Shown here one piece after another: positions 1 to 12,200 of a stretch of DNA of 64,000 nucleotides. The position numbers and the translations under genes were made by a program. Under the pieces are notes generated by a model. That model was given only the letters and a program-made list of their open reading frames with translations, did not search any database and was not told the DNA's origin. Numbering within the stretch: position 1 is the stretch's first letter; every line of letters begins with the position of its first letter. The stretch is from Embiotoca jacksoni (taxonomy: Eukaryota > Chordata > Actinopteri > Embiotocidae). The DNA lies in contig JAKOON010000016.1 in NCBI GenBank assembly GCA_022577435.1, positions 11,142,276 to 11,206,275 on the forward strand, in the 5' to 3' direction.

Positions 1-1177
1 GAGAAGTTCTCACCGGGACCAACTCCGTCGGGCGTTTCTTCCCCATTAAGTTGCTACCTGAGGTTAACTTGTTCACGAAGTTGTGTCAGAGACTTGTGAG
101 TAATTTACCTTGAGGAACATGGCAAAGTAAAAACCAGTCTTTAATTCAGTAAGTCAGTAATTATAAACCCTTTTTAAGACTTGACTCATTGGTTGTGTGC
201 TTTGTGGGCTGGAGGTGTCATTGCTCTTATACTTATACTTATTACTAACCCTTCTCTCACTGAACAAAAACAAATAACTGAAAAACACAAATGAGGTAAT
301 TACACTTCAAACAAAATATCAATAGCACTTACTACATTTTTGTATAAAGTTAATTTAATGCTGTTCTTTGAAATACTGCAAAAATATGCTCATTTTCAAA
401 ATCTTTTTTGTGAATGTTGATTGAATTGTGATCAACATCAAGCATTTTTAAAATGCTTGCACCACATTTTAATAGCCTAATTGTAACATCTACTACTACC
501 AGTAGCAGCTAATAAAAAAAACATACAATTTACTGCTTTTTATAAAGACATAAATAATATTGAGCAGAATGGAGTTCAGCCTATTGGGCCAGCCCTCTAC
601 AACAGTCCCAGTTTCTCATGAGGCCCCTTGGGAAAATTAATTGCCCACCCTTGGTTTAAAGGCATTTTAAGTAAAATGGTAAGACTTCTGTTAATGTTAA
701 TAGTTGTGTGTTGTCATTTGTAATGTTTGTGACTATTGACTTTTGTAATTTAACATTTCTGGCTGATAGAGATTGATTCATCCTTCTGGGCTGCACATTA
801 ACTGTAAATGAAAAATGTGGGATGCAGCCATCCTTAATACATTTCCTGCTATGATATGTCAAAATGTCTGTTATGAAAGAAGGTCCATTTAATCCAAACT
901 GAGGAGCTCGAAGGTGGGGAGCTTTGTTTTTGAAACAGAAACACGCTCTGCCCCCGGAGACACGTGTCATGAGTCACTCTTTCCTATCAAATAGAGGAAC
1001 TGAAATGTCTGTTAGGCCCTCTGCATTCATATCATAAATTCTCCTGTCACATCCCTCCTCCTCTCTCTCTCACTGTTCGTTTTTTTTTTTTTTTTTTTTT
1101 TTTAGTTTGTGTCACAAACACAAGTTGAGAGGAGGGTTACCACTGCAGCAGATCTCACCACTCTCCCTGCTGCAGAC
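1..1177. other. left-edge non-coding stretch upstream of tnfrsf13c
   Basis: This AT-rich DNA holds no recognised gene. Positions 3-95 are open in one + frame and end at a good donor (gtgagt at 96), so they could be a 5' exon of tnfrsf13c or the tail of a gene to the left. The 31-residue translation was not recognised. A run of about 24 T followed by AG (1080-1105) makes a plausible splice acceptor just before the first recognised tnfrsf13c exon. The reading frame stays open from that AG to the ATG at 1178, so an upstream exon may add 5' UTR or N-terminal residues. Confidence 0.4.
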
Positions 1178-3896
1178 ATGGCCAAAGAGGCCTGTCTGGA
1201 GGGCCAAATGTGGGACACCCTCGTGGGCAACTGTATCCCCAGCAAGATGGAAACCAGACAGACAGGTGAGTTTCACTGAACCCTGGTCTGGTTTTAGTCT
1301 TAGAACCTCTGGATATATCCTGGTTTTGGACCTGGTTTTACTTGACATCTCTTGACTACTTTTAGATGTTGACTTGAATTCGTACCATTTATTAACACCA
1401 GAGATGTGTTGTTTTCTGCCTGATCTAACCGTAGATACTTTTTCCTCTTCAGTGCAAAGTGAATACACCTGTTTTCAGATGGTTATGATCTAAAATCTAT
1501 ACACTTATGCATCACAAAAACAGCACTAAGTTTTCTGTTGAAGACAAATAAAAATGTTAAATACCTCTGTTGATCTTAAATGACCAAATCAGATTTGACA
1601 GGGTTGGTCTTGACTGCATCCGTTTTCCTTCAGAAGCTCATCATTTGTAATAAATGCCCAGTTTGTGCTCATATCCACCATAAGTTCTTACAGGGAATAT
1701 ATATATATACAGTTTTATAGATATTCAGAAACTGTTTTTATAAACTTGTTGTTAATCTCACAGTTCCCTCAGAAGCTCCCCTGACTTCTGTGGACCAGCA
1801 GCTGGTGCTGAGGCTGTGGATCTGTGTGGTTGTGGCCACACTGGGCTCCATCTTGGCTCTGGCTCTCTGGTTTGTCATATACAAACGAAAGACCAGACTT
1901 CGCAGCATCTCCGGTAATAATAACTGACATTAATGGCTCATATTATTCTGTTTTTCTATTTCATTTTTTATAAATTAAATATTTACATAAAGACCAACAT
2001 ATCCCAGCATCATCAGCTGCTGGAAAAGTTACATAAGTATTTCATTATTCTGTTAGTCTTTACTTTGTGGACATTTTGAGTGTTGTATAACGGTTTAAAC
2101 TCTAATTCAATGACTAGGAAATTCTCTCCTGGTAGAAGGAGCTGCTGAAACAGTAACTATAATGTTTCTTGTAAATAACGTATTATTTAACCCCAGATTA
2201 TCCTCCATGTCGTAGTTCAAAGCTTCATAAACTGCCATACTTAATTAGAAAACATGTATCCCCCAAAGGGGAGCATTTGTTTTACTCAAAGCAGAGCAGG
2301 GCTCTGAGAGTCGGGTGGAGGAAATGGAGTTGCGGGTGATGAAGTGTAACGTTCATCACAGTAGAAACTCCACAGTTTCTGTTCTCTTCTTCTCAGGCGT
2401 CCCATGGGTCAGCCCTGCTCTCTTACCAGCTATTCTGGTGTCAACACACATCCGTTTGGTTAGGAAGGACAAATTGGGGTCTACACACACCATTGAAAAC
2501 ACCCAAACTGACTCTTCTACACCGAACACGTAGAGAGAGAGAGAGAGAGAGAGAATAATTTTGAATCCATAAACTCGATATCTGAAAGCTGCTGATAGCT
2601 GTGAACATTTACTTTGTAAAACCAGCTAAATAAAACGGAGTCTAAAACATGTGACCAGCCTCCAGTGACTGTTTTGAATCACCTTTGTGCTGATGAAGGT
2701 CTAAATCACAGCTTTTGTGCAAATGTGCCAATATGATTGTGGCTATAATTTTAATCTTCTAGACTGTAGCTCACATTCACTCTTAACCCAATTTGACACC
2801 AATATTTACTTGGACAATAGCATCCTTTTGTCCTCACTGAATAAACTGTCTGTCCACACGTCTTCCTGCAGAACATCCAGGAATGTAAAAAACACATCAG
2901 CAGCTTTGCTCACGTCATTGTTCTGAAACACACTATTTTTTACTTGTGACTTACTTGTGTCGATGCAGAGCTCTGATGAAGATATTTTTTTCCCCTGGTA
3001 GCCAAAATGTTTTAGTTACACATCCTACATCCTCTCACCAATCTGTAGTTTGATGTGAAAACAACATGGCATTTCAAGAAGTAGTTTAGCATAATACTAT
3101 AATTATTGTAATGTAATGTCTTCATTCAACAAATATGATTGGTTCTCGAACTATCAATGAAAATTAAAACCACAGAAAAAAAAAAAATCATTTTTTCACC
3201 TTCACACCTCACCAAATATCCATATTTCAGTGATGTATGATGATATCCGCATGTCATCGGAGTCGGCCGGTACAGGCTTTAAAATACAATATCGGCATCG
3301 TCTCAAAATTAACGTGTGCCAATATGACAGGCCGATAAAATGACACTGTAATTATTCCTAAATGCTCAATGCTTACATACACGTGTATTCCAAATGTAAT
3401 TGACTGGGAATCTCAGTGACTAAAATATAAATGGTAATTTAGATTACAGTTAAGTGATCCATGTTCCAGGTACAGTCCATATATAGGCTATTTGATCAAT
3501 GAGATTCAATTACAAAGTATGTTGTACTGAATGTGAATATTCATTGATTCAGTTTCTGTTGTTTGTGTTACAGAGGACACAGGGCCAGGACTGGAGCTTC
3601 TTCAGAAAACAGTACCGCCTGCCAAATCCCACCCACCGCACTCAGAAAGAAACGGTCAGGCAGTGATGTTTCAGAGGGCATCAGAGGCCTCTTCACCGTG
3701 CCATCACCTGCACCTGGGCGCCAAAACAGGCTCAAAATGGGAGGACAGCTTCACCACTTGCAGGGGCCCCGCAAACCATGTTGGACCAGAGGGGGGCGGC
3801 GGGCTGCCCGTGTGCAGCACCGTGGTGGAGCACAGGTTCCCACTTCCTGCCACAGAGCTGGGTGGCACTGCGCTAGTTACAACTAAAACTGTGTGA
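1178..3896 (+). CDS. tnfrsf13c: BAFF receptor (TNF receptor superfamily 13C)
   Basis: The protein is a single-pass type III receptor for the B-cell survival cytokine BAFF and signals through TRAF3 to non-canonical NF-kB. Exons are 1178-1265, 1764-1913 and 3574-3896, all with GT-AG introns; they join in frame to 186 aa (human 184). Exon 1 encodes a partial cysteine-rich domain with Cys6 and Cys19 around the ligand motif DTL, which matches the BAFF-binding DxL turn. Exon 2 encodes a transmembrane helix of about 22 residues followed by basic KRKTRLR. Exon 3 ends with PLPATELGGTALVTTKTV, nearly identical to the TRAF3-binding tail of human BAFF-R (PVPATELG), and this tail separates it from TACI and BCMA. 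There is no signal peptide, as expected for type III topology. The start is the ATG at 1178, but the frame is open upstream, so an extra 5' exon is possible. Compared with mammals, the second cysteine pair is absent. Confidence 0.88.
2532..2555. repeat. (AG)n microsatellite
   Basis: This is a pure AG dinucleotide run in intron 2 of tnfrsf13c, with no other function visible. Confidence 0.9.
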
Positions 3897-4062
3897 GGCT
3901 GTGCGCGTGTGTGCGTTTGTGCGTGTGCAAAGCACATGTATAACTCATGTTGTGGGGACATGTGATTACCAGGCTACATTGCGGGGACTCATGTCCCTTT
4001 TGGGGACATGAGGCAAATGTCCTCGTAATGTAAATCACTCGATTTTAGAGTGAAGACTTGGT

Positions 4063-5005
4063 TTAAAGGTGCACTATGTAAAAATGGAAGTCCCATCTTC
4101 TAATATCACTTTGTACGTTAAGGGGCGATAATGAGTCACTGTAGCAATGAGTCTGTCCTCAATCCACCTCTCATGTTGGCTTTTTTTGTTCATTTTTCTT
4201 TTCTTTTTTTTATAACAGATTGTTGTAAAGTTCGACTGTAATCATCACATAATTGTTCAACAACAAAAAAATGCCGATTGGTTAAGTCTATAATTTTTGT
4301 TTTGACCATAGCAGCAAGAAAACAGCCACAGCAAAACGACATATATACACCATTTTGCAAGTTTGTGGATACAGTTTATGTTGGCATTTGCTTCATTAAT
4401 AATCCATTATTGAATTGTCCAAACCAAGTCGAGACATCTGGTTTGTTTGCTACGATTACTTTACTTTGGTAGACAGCTAGATGACAAGCTGATTGAGCTT
4501 GTCGCATACAGCTGTTCTTACTGACCTCTACTGCGTTTTAACAAACAGCAAAAAGATACCGATACTGTCATTAACATTATACAGAGGTGTATATTGAAGA
4601 AATTTAGTCCAGAACTCATCAGCTGGACCAGGCCGCCTGCAGCACACTCTCCTGCACACCCTGAATTACAAGCACACAGAGACAGCCGATAAAGGAACAG
4701 ACTCCGGTTCAGCCATCATTGTGTTTACGCTTCCCGTCATCCTAACAAGAAGTTAGAATACAAGAGTTCTTCTCCTTCTCATGTTAGACCGAGAGCAGAC
4801 TGGACGCTGCAACGACTCACTATCGCCTCTTCAGGTATCGGGTGGTATTATGAGACAGTGGTTAGCATGCTAATTACTGCTATGCAATACAATACATGGA
4901 CATCTTTAACATAACTTCCTTCACATTCTGTTTTTTTTCTTTTTTTTTTTTTTATATATTTTTTTATGTTTTAAACACAAAAAAAAATCCACATTGCACC
5001 TTTAA
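4063..5005. mobile_element. non-autonomous DNA element with TTAA ends
   Basis: The left end reads TTAAAGGTGCACTATGTA and the right end, read from the other strand, reads TTAAAGGTGCAATGTGG. The segment is therefore bounded by short inverted repeats that each begin with TTAA. A TTAA target is typical of piggyBac-type insertion. About 940 bases lie between the ends and no transposase reading frame was found, so it would depend on an element elsewhere. The family assignment is inferred from the TTAA ends alone. Confidence 0.5.
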
Positions 5006-5999
5006 GATCAGGGTTAGTTAATAGTGACAATGGTTAAAGTGAATTTCCAGTAAAATGTCAATTCCATGTAATGTCCTCTAAAGTGATGGAAACACAGCTG
5101 TGTTCTTAAGAACTTTTCTTCACTGCATTTATTCTGTACATGTGTGGTAAAAGTTCTTCTTTTCCACCATGTTTTTTAGGTTTTTTTTAAATAATATTAG
5201 AATTTTGTATTCCTTTTCTGCTCTGCTTGTAAAAATACATTCATGTATGATAATACCATGTAAATCTGTATTTTGTTTATTGAAAATTGTTGTTTAAAGA
5301 CAAAACAAAGATACTGCTCTGAATCTTGTGCCATATTTCAAACATTATTTAATACAACAAAAATTATCACAGAAATATTTCCAATGCTCTGAAAACAAAG
5401 GCAGCACTGTTGTGGTGTGAACCAGAAATATTCTTGATAAGCGTTGTTTGGATACTGTCTTTGCAGCAGAAAAGGCTATTTACATGGTAAATAAATGTTT
5501 CGATCAATGAGTTTCTGCAGGCAACATATAAACATAAACAAATGAGGACTGTTCAGAGTAAAGTAAAGAATACTTTCAATATCTTCCCTCATTATCTGGA
5601 TTCCTTTTGGAAAAAAATAACCATGTGGTTTCTGAATAGATCTTAAAAGAGAGCACTCTCATACTAAAATCCGTGTAGTTGTAATATGTGATCATTGTCC
5701 ACCAGGCAAGAGTAGGCAAAGGCTGCCATGTCTGTTCCAAATTATAACATGCATGTGCCATTTAAATATTTGCCATTTTTATTAGAAAATTTTACCAAGA
5801 AAAATTCACCCACAACAGTTTCGGGAAAATTTACATTAACTATTTGTGGAATTTACGAATGTCGTTTCCACACAATGAAAGATGAAGATTTCTGGCACGT
5901 TTTTTTATCACAACAAAATCCAACAAAAATCTTAATTTATAACTGAATGGGGACTCTTCCTTTTGAAGATCCGTGAGATTAATTGATGTCAAGAAACCT

Positions 6000-6005
6000 T
6001 TTATT
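6000..6005 (-). promoter_or_regulatory. candidate gucy2c poly(A) signal
   Basis: The plus strand reads TTTATT, so the gucy2c transcript reads AATAAA about 260 nucleotides after its stop codon. Further TTTATT copies lie near 5778, so the true site may be farther downstream. Confidence 0.4.
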
Positions 6006-6262
6006 TGAGGTGGTCGTGAGGGACCATGTCGGTCAAATAAGTATGAAGAATGGACAGAGGACTGTGACTCTGGGGCAAGACGGTTTATCATAAGATCAAG
6101 TGTCACCTTTAACATTCCTGCTTTCTCCACTGCTGCTCCTCCAAAGTCACTCCAACCATGACTGAACAGAGATGTCCCAAAAAAAAAACCAGCAGTGCTG
6201 ACTCAGACTCAGAAACAGGCTGTGACAAACGTTTGAGTCTCATAAGGAAAGCTCCTCTGTAA

Positions 6263-9200
6263 TCACAAGTAGGTGCTGGGGTTGTCTGTGACAGCCAGGT
6301 GGAAGTAGTCAGGTGGGCTGTCACTCTGCAGGCTGCTGTTGGTCTCTTGCCGGCGGACTTTGGTGGACAGGGTCTTCCTCTTTTCCAAACCCTCGCTCTC
6401 ATCTCCACGCTTCTCCAGACTGGACACGATCATCTCTGCCAGGTCCTGCTGGAGCCGCTGGAAGTTTTCTCTGAGACAGTAACAGTGGGATTATTTTTGG
6501 ATTATGGTCGGTGCAAAATTGTGTGCATTAAATATGGCAAAGCCCACTCTCATACAGATACACATGCAGAGCAGATTTGTGCACACAGTAAAAAGTTCAG
6601 TGTCAGCACATCAACAGTGAATCAGTAAATCTTGATGAGACTTCACTCACGCTGTTGGTGGTATGGGCAGGTTGTATTTTCCTCCAGTCACCCCTGTTAA
6701 CCAGTATGTCATCTCTTTGCCTTTACCCTGTGGGACAAGACATATGGACACACACACACATGACATATAAGCAGAGACGTCTATCTGTGGAGCTTCCATG
6801 ATATGTAAATGACTGGAAAGACAAGCATCCATTATTTTTTTAAGTCAATAGCAAAACCCGGCTGACCTTCAGGTATGTCTCTCCTCTTTGTTCATACTCA
6901 AACTTGCAGTCTGTCCTCTGTAGGATGTTGATGGTGGACTGGCTCACATGAATTCTCAGAGCTGGAAAGACGACGTAAAAAACCTGCATCAGACTTGAGC
7001 CGAGTTTTCTTTAACTCTGAGCAAATTAAAATCAGAAGCTAACCTGCTAATATTGTAAATGTGTTAAAACGTGTGTGTCTCTTACGCAGGCCTGTGGACT
7101 CCATGCGTGAGGCCGTGTTGACTGTATCTCCGAAGAGACAGTAGCGAGGCATCTTGTTCCCAACCACTCCTGCTGCACAGGGTCCTGCACACAAATACAC
7201 ACATTTTCGCTCACTTTTTGTATTTTCTCAGTTCTAATACAATTCATTATTTGTTTCAGTTCATGATCATGATCAATCTATGAAAAAGAAAAAGGTTCAT
7301 GTGGCATATATCAGTCTAATCATATGCTATATATCATTCAGCCACTAGATGTCAGCAGCATTATGAACAACATAGATGTGTAAACATCCAGTTCTCACTG
7401 ACATGCAATAAGAAATAAGGGAGAATGGTGTGTGGGGAAATCTAATATAAATAATTGTGCTGGAATAAAGAAAACAGATATATTGAGAAGCTGAAACATT
7501 AAAAGTAATAATATATTTTAGACTTGTGAAAATATTTCATCAGGGGTTTGGAGGAAAGGGGTTTATTTTGTGTTTCAGTCAGTATATCTACTCTGTTTAG
7601 GTATTAATGACTTGTTTTTGTAAATTTGCCTCTTTTATAGCTTGAAATTAAAACTCTCTTGAGGACCATGAATATGTTTTATCTTTTAAAATATGTAAGC
7701 GATGCAAATTTTGAGGCACATTTGTAGGTATGACACAAATATGACCAAATTAATCCTTTTGAATATCTGGTACCTGAATGCACACCAATACGGATCCACA
7801 GAGGGATCCCTGGCAGGTGCTGCAGCTCAAAAGTCCCTACGAACGCCAGCATGTCCAGAGCCATTTGGGCGATGTCCACTGCATGCCTGTTGCCGTTGCG
7901 TTTGGGCAAACCTGATGCAACCATGTACGCATCTCCTATTGTCTCGACCTGAGATACAGTGAAAATACAGATGTAGTAATTATAACATTATCTGCTTTCA
8001 GTGAACGATAACCAGCCATGTATGCCAGTAACTCTAAGTTTTAGGTCAATGCTTCAAAAAAACAGTGCCAGGAAAAGAGCAGACGCCACTCTGCTGTGAC
8101 CTCTTTGAATGACCAGACAAACAGTAGGTCATAAAGGGCCGAGGTTGAACTCAGACTGTCTCACCTTGTAGACATCATGGTGATCAAGAATGCTGTCAAA
8201 GTTCTTGTAGATGTCGTTGAGCATGTCGACCACCTCTATGGGGGTGCTGTAGCGGCACAGCGTGGTGAATCCCACGATGTCACTGAAATAGATGGTGACC
8301 TCCTCAAACAGCTCCGGCTCCACTCGGCCCGTCTCCTTCAGAGACCGCACCACTGGGCTGAGGAGACACAGGCAGACAGAAATGTCAAGCTAATTAATAG
8401 CTTCTCAAAAATACTGTCATTTCCATTTATACTACATGAATATAACATGCACATGCACATGCATGCAGCTTTTGCCAATTCATGAGCTACAATCAATTCA
8501 AACTTCTGCTGCATGAGTGCTGACTAAGACCAAATGGAGAGCACACATAACCCCCTTTCTGGAGCCTTTACACTGGTTTCCTGTTTTTGTATTGATTTTA
8601 AAGTACTTTTATTAGTTTATGAGGAACTACAGGGGGGTTGCACCAGACGACTTCTCAGAAATGCTTTTGGTTAATGAATGAAGAAGGCTCCTCAGATCCT
8701 ACAGTTCTTCTCTTTAAACTTTTCCTCAAAACAGAACCAAAACAGCCGTTACGCACCAAGCTGCTGGAACAGCCGTCCGGAGGATCCAAAAAGAGCTGAT
8801 AATCCAGATTTCTTCAAAACGTAAACTAAAATTTGTATTTATTACTTATACTAATTTACTGTTGTCATCACTATTGTTTTATTGTATGTTGTATTAACAT
8901 TTTACTGTTGATCATAACATTCACTTTTTTTTTTACTAACCTTTCATGGTTTCGCAATAATCCATTTATTTTATTTTTATTGCTTGACTTTTGATTATTG
9001 ATTGTTTATTATCTTAAGTACCCGTATTTTATTATCTTCTTATTTAATTTATCTATTTAACTTTTTTGGGGGGGGTTGTTTTTGTGTTCATTAATCTCCT
9101 ATCCATTTTTAACTTCCTACATATTGTGTATCACTTGTTGAGCATCTTAAGTTACTTTTGATTTGTTTGAAAGGTGCTATATAAATAAAGTTAGATTGAC

Positions 9201-12200
9201 TGATGATGCATGGTGAGAAATTGACAGTAGGCAGGAGGGTGGTGTAGCTTCACTGTATATTCTTGATTAAAAACTCAAATGTTTACTGCTTATTCTTTTC
9301 TGTTTCCAAGCTTCATGACGTGTGATAAATATAAAGAAACCATAGATAAACAGAGACAATAAAAAGCTACACACACACGTTTTAAGGTTTTGTTTACAGC
9401 TTTTTCTTTGGCCTTAGAGGGCAGAGTAATGAAAACACAACACTATCATCATATTTTCATTACATAAAGTTTATAAACTAAATGTTGCAGCAGGTTGTTG
9501 CCTATTTATAAGTCCAGCAGATATGAAGCACCGTTCAGATTCAGAGCTGCGTTTCAAGTAACCTGAGGAATGTAATTCCAAACTTTACTCTCCTTATAGC
9601 GCTGTTTTCATATCGACCAGCTACTGAAGGAAACGTCTGGCTCTTAAGCTGCTCAGTGGTCCACAGTGTAAATCTGTCTAGGTTTTTAGAACTTTTTCAC
9701 CCAAACTGCTGCCCACTGCTGCTAAAACTGCTGCTGACTTCAGGATGTGTGGGGCCATAAAACCAAACTAATGACACAATGTAAAACACTCTGTAGAGCT
9801 GAGGTGAAGTGCAGAGATATATGACAACCTTTCACAATATACCAGTTCACCTTAATTCTTTCAAAGATTAAAATAAAAAGTTCAGTGCAGCTTCAAACTT
9901 GATTGGCTATAAATCAACAGATGCGGTAAACGTACCCAGGAAGCAGCATAAAGTTGAGGTGATCTGCTCTGTCCCTCTCAGCTTTGTACAAAGAGGTTCT
10001 CTCCTCCACCAGACGCTCCAGAGTCCTGGAGTACATCTGCAGACGTCGGATTAGGTTGTCCATGTACGTCTCAGTGGCTTGGTTGTGCAGGTTACTGTGT
10101 CAGACAGAAAATGTTTTACATTACAATCACTGTATCGTTTAATGATCTACTCAGCAAGGCTGAGAATAGTACAGAAAGATAATATATCAACAAATGGTCA
10201 CAAATATGTGGACACCCCTGTCTGAGGCATTAAACTTCACCAAAATCAGAACATACTTTATTCGGATGTCCACCGACTTTATGTTCAGCTATGTGGCATG
10301 TTAAAGAAACCATTAGAAGTCATTCGAAAGCAATGCGTGGTGTTGACGTACCTGAAAATTTTTCCCAGTGTTAACTCTATCCTCTTAAAATCTAGCCTTC
10401 GTTCCGGGTCTTCATCCCAGCAGGTCTTTATCAGCATGTACAGCTGTACACACCCACACGAGCACAGACACACAAAAAGAAAAAAAGAGCAGGAAAACAT
10501 TTTTCCCATATCATCTAACCAGCTTTATATTACAACATGTAGAAGTGTGATGGTCCTCAGTGTTCGGGGGCTCTTTTACCTCGACCTCTCGGTCTGATAT
10601 GCCGTCAAAGTTGAGATCCGGTCTGAAGATGCGGTTCTCACTGGGGTACTGCACTCTGTAGATCTTCTCTGCAGGATTGCACAACAATCATTTAATCAAG
10701 GTATCAAGATAAGTGGGACTTAGCTGAGGACGAACACTCAGTGGTTCCTGTGTAGTTACAAGTGCTCAGCATCAACATCCCATCACACTGTAAACTGTCT
10801 TGTCTTGTACTCAGTGTCTTTGGGCTCAAAAACTATCACCTTGTCTTAGCAAAAGTATATTTTAAAATGTCAAAACTGGTTAAGAAAAAGCTTTTATTAA
10901 TAATACAAAAAAATAAGTGACCAAAGAATACATTTATGGTTAGTTCTGTTGTTTATAACAGTATGATGGTGGATTACCTGAAGTGTTAGAGCAGTACTGT
11001 GTATTAAATGGGCTTTGCCTCATAATAATCTCGTGTGCAATGATGGCGTAGCTGTAGACGTCGCCTTTTTGAGACACCCCGTCTTTACGAAGATGCTCCG
11101 GGGCCGTCCATACATCTGCAAGAGGAGAGGAGAGGAGAGGAGAGGAGAGGAGAGGAGAGGAGAGGAGAGGAGAGGAGAGGAGAGGAGAGGAGAGGAGAAT
11201 GATGTGGATTTGGCTCAATAATCAACCTCAGTGATGATATAAACGTCAGCCTCACCTTTGCCTGGCCTCAGGATGGTGTGGCAGCCAAAGTCAGTGATCT
11301 TGACCACCATGCGGTTGTCAACTACACAGTTGGTGGACTTGAGGCGACCGTGGACCTCGATGTTACTGGAGTGGAGATACGACATGCCCTGCAGGAGACA
11401 TACAGCAGTGAGCAAGAGGGTTGTAAAGAGTTGCTATTTGTTGTATCATCATATCCTCCCTGGATGAAGGAAACATAAATACTGGAAGTACTTTAAATAA
11501 TTTGCTATTAAAAGATGATGAAGTCACTTCGTTTCCATATTTGGTTTTAGAGCATAATAGAAACCACCTAAATGAACAGAGAGAGTGTGAATAGATGACA
11601 TATTTACAAAAAACATTAGTAATACAAATAAACAATACCTTTGCAATGTCATACATGACTGATATCTTAAACTCCATGTCCATGAAGGTTTCATCTGGGT
11701 AGGAGATCCTGTCATTAAGAATGTACTGAAAAGAAAAAAACATAAAGACGTTTTATCACTTTTATTGCTCTGCTACATGGTTGTACTCAGTTAATGGGAG
11801 TATAAAACAATCAACTAGTCTGTACGTGAGTGTGAGACGACGTGTATTAACACACGCACTATTAGTGTTCTTTAATCTGTGTCCATTACTTATCAGTAAA
11901 GTCGTTGTGAGCAGTACAGAAAAGAGGCCACTGAGCTGTCGTAAACAACATGTTTGTCAGGTAACACAAAGTGAAGTCAAATCAACAGGGTCGTTGTTGC
12001 ACTCCGTGTGTGCAGATGACAGTCAACATGTTACTTTTTAACAAATACACAAATGTAAAAATGCATTACAATCAGTAAAAATATTTAAAACCGGTACAGA
12101 ATAACAACAAAATAAAAGGCAAGACATGTATAGATGAATTTCAGATAGCCAGGATTTAAAATAGTTCATGACCAAAAGATAATTTGACTGGAAACTAGTT

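Larger units (their letters stand above)
3897..6262. other. tail-to-tail spacer between tnfrsf13c and gucy2c
   Basis: Both flanking genes end here, so the spacer holds the two 3' UTRs and an inserted non-autonomous element (4063-5005). No further coding exon was recognised. A TTTATT at 6000-6005 (AATAAA on the - strand) lies about 260 bases past the gucy2c stop and is the best candidate poly(A) signal for that gene. I could not choose a poly(A) signal for tnfrsf13c. Confidence 0.5.

Noticed and set aside
1178..3896. TACI or BCMA as the identity of the receptor
   Set aside because: The cysteine pattern alone is ambiguous, but the C-terminal PATELG...LVTTKT tail is specific to BAFF-R.
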